From Patagioenas fasciata (taxonomy: Eukaryota > Chordata > Aves > Columbiformes > Columbidae): a stretch of DNA of 64,000 nt. The DNA is taken from contig NC_092525.1 in NCBI RefSeq assembly GCF_037038585.1, positions 31,956,367 to 32,020,366 of the forward strand. Direction: 5' to 3'. The stretch's first letter is position 1. Each line of letters opens with the position of its first letter. Made by a program: the position numbers and the translations under genes. Shown here piece after piece: positions 60,501-64,000 of this stretch. Under the pieces are notes generated by a model. That model was given only the letters and a program-made list of their open reading frames with translations. It did not search any database and was not told the origin of the DNA.

Positions 60501-62968
60501 GCCTTCCCAGCTGCAACAAAATTATTGATAAGCAGAAAAAAAACATTAATACAGGAAGAACTGAAAATTTCAGTGGACTTTGTTTATTAAAAAAATCAAA
60601 CAGGTGACCTGCAGTTTGAGAGAATAGGGCACAAGTTTCAACCCCACCAATGCAAAAGCACTGTCAGCGATTTACATACAACAGCAGAACTCCAAGCTGC
60701 CAGGTAGTAACAAAGCACATGCATCTAAAGTACAGTTGTGCCGTCAACATCAATTTGCTATGGCCTGCAATGACAAAACTATTCTTTTTATTTTAATAAA
60801 ATTACTGACTTGCCAAATGCAATATCATTTCAAAACATCACATTTGTTAGTGATCAACACGCGCACAAAGTCCATTGTACATAACCACACAGCAGATTGA
60901 GAATTAGCATTGCCATCAGCTGAATAACATGTTCTTACTGAACAGTGGCAGAGCTTTTAAGACCTCTTATGAAAATTTATGGAATTTTCACAAATGGGTA
61001 ATAGATTTCCTACATTTCCTCCCATACACTCTGCTACTCATCAGCGTTTGGCAGGGTGCCCAGAATTTAACTAAACTGGTGCTAGTTTCAAGGAGGTAAA
61101 GATCAAAGACTGCATTAGAATAGTCACTTCTTTGATATCAAGAGTGCAAAGCAGCTGCAGTTAGGACTGCTGTACCTACCAGAAAAGAGTTTTGACTACA
61201 AGTATGGAGAACAGTCTGATAGCTTGTCAGCCGGTATATACTGAAACATGCATGCTTTCAGGCTTCATTAGAAACTACAGATAAAGTTTTAAACCAGTTT
61301 TAATGCCTAGTTTTATACTTTTGATGTAAAATAACATTGGTTATTTCAATTGTTCTAGCTTTGTATAATAGACACTTCCAAGTAAACATTTTAAAAGCTG
61401 GTAAAGAATCTGTACTTTACCATAAGGCCTTTTCTCATGAAGGAAACTTGCCTGTCCTGTTTGAAAATGGCCATTAAAAAATTCTGACAGAGCTAAGAAA
61501 ATGGTCTAATTTTCCAGTTCATGAGAAAACATAAATAATTATATTACATAGCCCTAAAGTGACTGAAAGGGACGTTACCTGCTATGTTTTGAGGAATGTT
61601 CCTTTTTGTTACCTATGACGACTGATTGATCCATTTGGTAATCTTTTCATTTGTCATCCATAAACATAGGCTTCACATAATTTTCCAGTGCATTGGCAAA
61701 ATAAAATTAATATTCCTGAAAATAATTCCTAAAATAACATTCCTGAACCTAGGACTGCTACTTCATTTCCTCCTAGCAATAAAAATGTTGGTTTGATGTT
61801 GAAATCATACCTTCTCTGAATCCTAAACATGACCTTCCATTCTTCTGGTCCATGAAGAGCAGCTGACAGAACCAAAAAACTGTTCCGATGAATGTTCATG
61901 AACTTCTGAATTCTTCTGAAAAACTCTTCTTCACCTGTCATTAGCAAGTCTTGAGTGTCTGCCAGTATAAATGCAACACCTATTGAAGAAATGGATATAA
62001 ATGTATATGTCATGGCAGTAACGTGATTAAGTTCTTACCACAAACCAGCAAGCAGAATTCTTATTCCAATATTGGTTTAAAAGGCAATGAAACAAAACAC
62101 ATGAATGAATTTACATATCTTGACAGCCAAATGCAATGAGGAGCCTTGGCCAGTGATGACTGGCATTTTTAAGATAAAACCACAAATAACTAAGAAGTTA
62201 TTTTCAACCACAACATCAAAACCCCAACTGCTCAATGCACGTGAAGTATAGATGCTGAGTGCCTTTGAAAGCACATGCTTCAAACAGCTGCTATAGTGGA
62301 ATGAATTTAAGGCAGATGCAAAGACTGACTGAAGAGCTCAGCAAGTCCATTTCTGAATGAGATAAATAAACACACCTGTAACATCTTAAGTAAGATAAAC
62401 TGCCTGACATGAAAACTGAAATTATAACCCTGTAAAGTAAGTTATTCTGAAAGGGAAAGTTAGGAAGGCTGAGGTTTAGGAGGAGGCTTAACAATCGAAG
62501 ATAAAAAAGACTAGGCCAACGTGTGCCTCTTTAATCCTGATAGTTCAGGAAAGCTTCAGCTTAAGATCTCATCTACCTGTCTAAAGCATCTTCTGCTCTA
62601 AAAAGGAAGGACAGATCTTTCATGTCTGCAGTTTCAGTGATTTCCTAGTCAAAGCTGCTCAAAGAAGCCTTTTCTTAATCAATGAATGTTTCATCCGCCA
62701 AGTTCTCTGCTCTGTCCTCTGATTTATGTGCAATCACAGCCCAGCTCCTTCCACTACCGCACGACATTCCAACAGGGCAGCTTTTATTCACTTTAGTGTA
62801 CCCTACAAGAGGGCCTAGTCTTGTACCTCATTAGAGCCTATGAGTTTAAAAACATAAACTTCAAAGTACCATACCAGAAAGAGAAAAAATCACGGATCCA
62901 GTTTCTACTGAATCTGAATATCGGACTCGGTGGTGCTGCCTCTGTAGAATTGTAGAAATTTCATGGTT
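57430..62968 (-). CDS. C1orf146: SPO16 homologue (C1orf146), last four coding exons; 5' end not in window
   Basis: Known role: SPO16 pairs with SHOC1/ZIP2 as an XPF-ERCC1-like complex in the ZMM group. It binds branched DNA and promotes meiotic crossovers and synapsis in germ cells. Seen here: exons at 62968-62875, 61979-61811, 58958-58880 and 57549-57430 give 153 residues plus TAA, all in phase. Diagnostic blocks are [60 protein letters not shown] and [12 protein letters not shown], each matching human C1orf146 (about 180 residues). Roughly 22 N-terminal residues are missing. The first kept exon begins with AG|AAC in phase 0 and no convincing upstream exon is visible to base 64000. The gene converges on GLMN with only 1 kb between their stop codons. 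Confidence 0.93.
58880..58958 (-). CDS. C1orf146: SPO16 homologue, penultimate exon
   Basis: Encodes [20 protein letters not shown] then MLTIAK. Acceptor GTGCAG, donor AAG|GTAAGT. Joins in frame to the exons on both sides. Confidence 0.93.
61811..61979 (-). CDS. C1orf146: SPO16 homologue, middle exon
   Basis: Encodes [20 protein letters not shown] then [20 protein letters not shown] and [10 protein letters not shown]. Acceptor TCAATAG, donor AGAAG|GTATGA. The most conserved part of the protein. Confidence 0.95.
62875..62968 (-). CDS. C1orf146: SPO16 homologue, first exon in window (probably coding exon 2)
   Basis: Encodes [20 protein letters not shown] and [11 protein letters not shown] plus one base. 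Acceptor TTATTTAG, donor TCTG|GTATGG. Matches the human segment ending IIFSLSG. Confidence 0.92.
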
Positions 62969-64000
62969 CTAAATAAATTTTAAAAGGTTATTTTTAAAAT
63001 GTTTTCAGCCAACAAGTTAGAAATATTCTTAAAGCGCTGTATGAACCATTATAGATAGAACTTCAGCATCATTGTTTAAAAAAGATTTTTTATTCCACTT
63101 GCAATAAAAAAAGCAAAATGTTAATTAAACTTTTAAAGTTAATTAAATTTTGGAATATTTGCACTGGAAGTTATCTAACATTGAAGGACAATTTTGCATG
63201 CATACATTCAGTTTGCCACAGGGAATTCTTGCATAATACATAAAGATCAAACACTTTACAGTCTATTTTTGTAAGATGTGCTAAGGAGAAGTGAGGAACA
63301 TACAGCAGTGTGTTTCTATGACTCCGGTTAATTAGACTGTGTTATTTTCACAGATGTCAGCATTTCATTTGGAACATAGTTCAAAAACCTGTATGGGACC
63401 GATTTTCTTTAAACCTTGCCGACAGAATGCAGTCCACTCATGAAAACTAGAACATGGCACTATGCAACCTAACCATCTGCAGAACTGAGTGGTTTATGTT
63501 TTCCGGCCTGTAAAAAGCATTTCTGCAGTTTGTTCTACAGAAGCTGCTCAAACATTTGAAAGATTAAATCATGGAACCCTTTTTAGCTAATACCATGTTC
63601 TCTAACCTACCTATTTAAAATGTAGCCAATCTGCCTATATAAGACAGTGTTATGATTTAGTGGAATAGTACAAAATAGAGTCATGATAGCAAGTGAAGCC
63701 TGAAGGAGACAGTAACCAGAAACATTACACTTTCAACTGCTCTGAAAAGGGAAGACTTGATGATAGCTGCTTATGAGGTATAACTACGATTTTGGAAAAA
63801 CTCTCTGCTTCAAAGCCACTGCTGACAATGAATTATTTAATACAGAAATATAAATAACAGCTATAAAAAAAGGACAGATGCACAAAGAGAAAATGCATAA
63901 CCAACACTGATACAAACCAATGCCTTTGTAGAAGAAAAGCCATCTTAGATTTGTATTCAGCTGTTTCTGTACCTCTGCTCACTGGGAGCCCTTCCCAGCA

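Larger units (their letters stand above)
57550..64000 (-). other. SPO16 introns and 5' flank
   Basis: Introns at 57550-58879, 58959-61810 and 61980-62874, plus 62969-64000 upstream. AT-rich unique sequence. A GC-richer patch lies at about 59810-60010 and a T run near 59326-59342. I recognise no repeat family, RNA gene or further exon here. Confidence 0.7.

Noticed and set aside
63880..63950. Minus-strand AAGATGGCT as a candidate SPO16 start exon
   Set aside because: The translated peptide (MAFLLQRHWFVS) does not resemble the SPO16 N-terminus and no donor in the required phase follows.
1..64000. tRNA, rRNA and CRISPR-like structures
   Set aside because: No B-box-type GGTTCGAATCC with a matching A box, no rRNA-like blocks and no regularly spaced repeats were seen on either strand.

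Overview
This is a gene-rich but intron-dominated window of a vertebrate nuclear genome, almost certainly a bird. It contains several CR1 LINE 3' tails with the (ATTCTRTG)-type terminus, a solo LTR of the avian ERVL type, AT-rich introns and one sharp CpG island. Protein similarity to human orthologues is high, and the gene order RPAP2-GLMN-C1orf146 is the one I know from human 1p22. I cannot name the species from the sequence alone.

Layout. (1) Bases 290-36958, minus strand: complete coding region of RPAP2 (RNA polymerase II-associated protein 2, CTD phosphatase). It has 12 coding exons that join in phase to 614 codons plus stop. The last intron alone (441-19990) takes 19.5 kb. (2) About 36370-37260: CpG island holding the divergent RPAP2/GLMN promoter. 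(3) 37142-56420, plus strand: complete GLMN (glomulin), with one untranslated first exon and 18 coding exons that join to 597 codons (606 if an upstream in-frame ATG is used). (4) 57430-62968, minus strand: the last four coding exons of the SPO16 homologue (C1orf146), a meiotic crossover protein. Its first coding exon was not found and probably lies beyond base 64000. GLMN and SPO16 converge tail to tail, with poly(A) signals placed so that their 3' ends probably overlap.

The exon models were read by hand. Every exon has AG/GT borders, all phases agree, and the total lengths (614 and 597 residues) are close to the human proteins as I recall them. The three genes are unrelated in function (polymerase II biogenesis and snRNA transcription; cullin-RING ligase control; meiotic crossover formation). 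The layout shows shared promoter and terminator space, not a pathway.

Repeats: six CR1 tails or fragments, one ERVL solo LTR with a 5-bp target duplication, and a few short tandem repeats. I saw no tRNA, rRNA, CRISPR or nested protein gene. Nothing in the window looks like a wholly new system. The best leads are a well-formed antisense exon-like element inside the giant RPAP2 intron (13725-13774), the GLMN/SPO16 3' overlap and an isolated CpG-dense patch beside RPAP2 exon 11.
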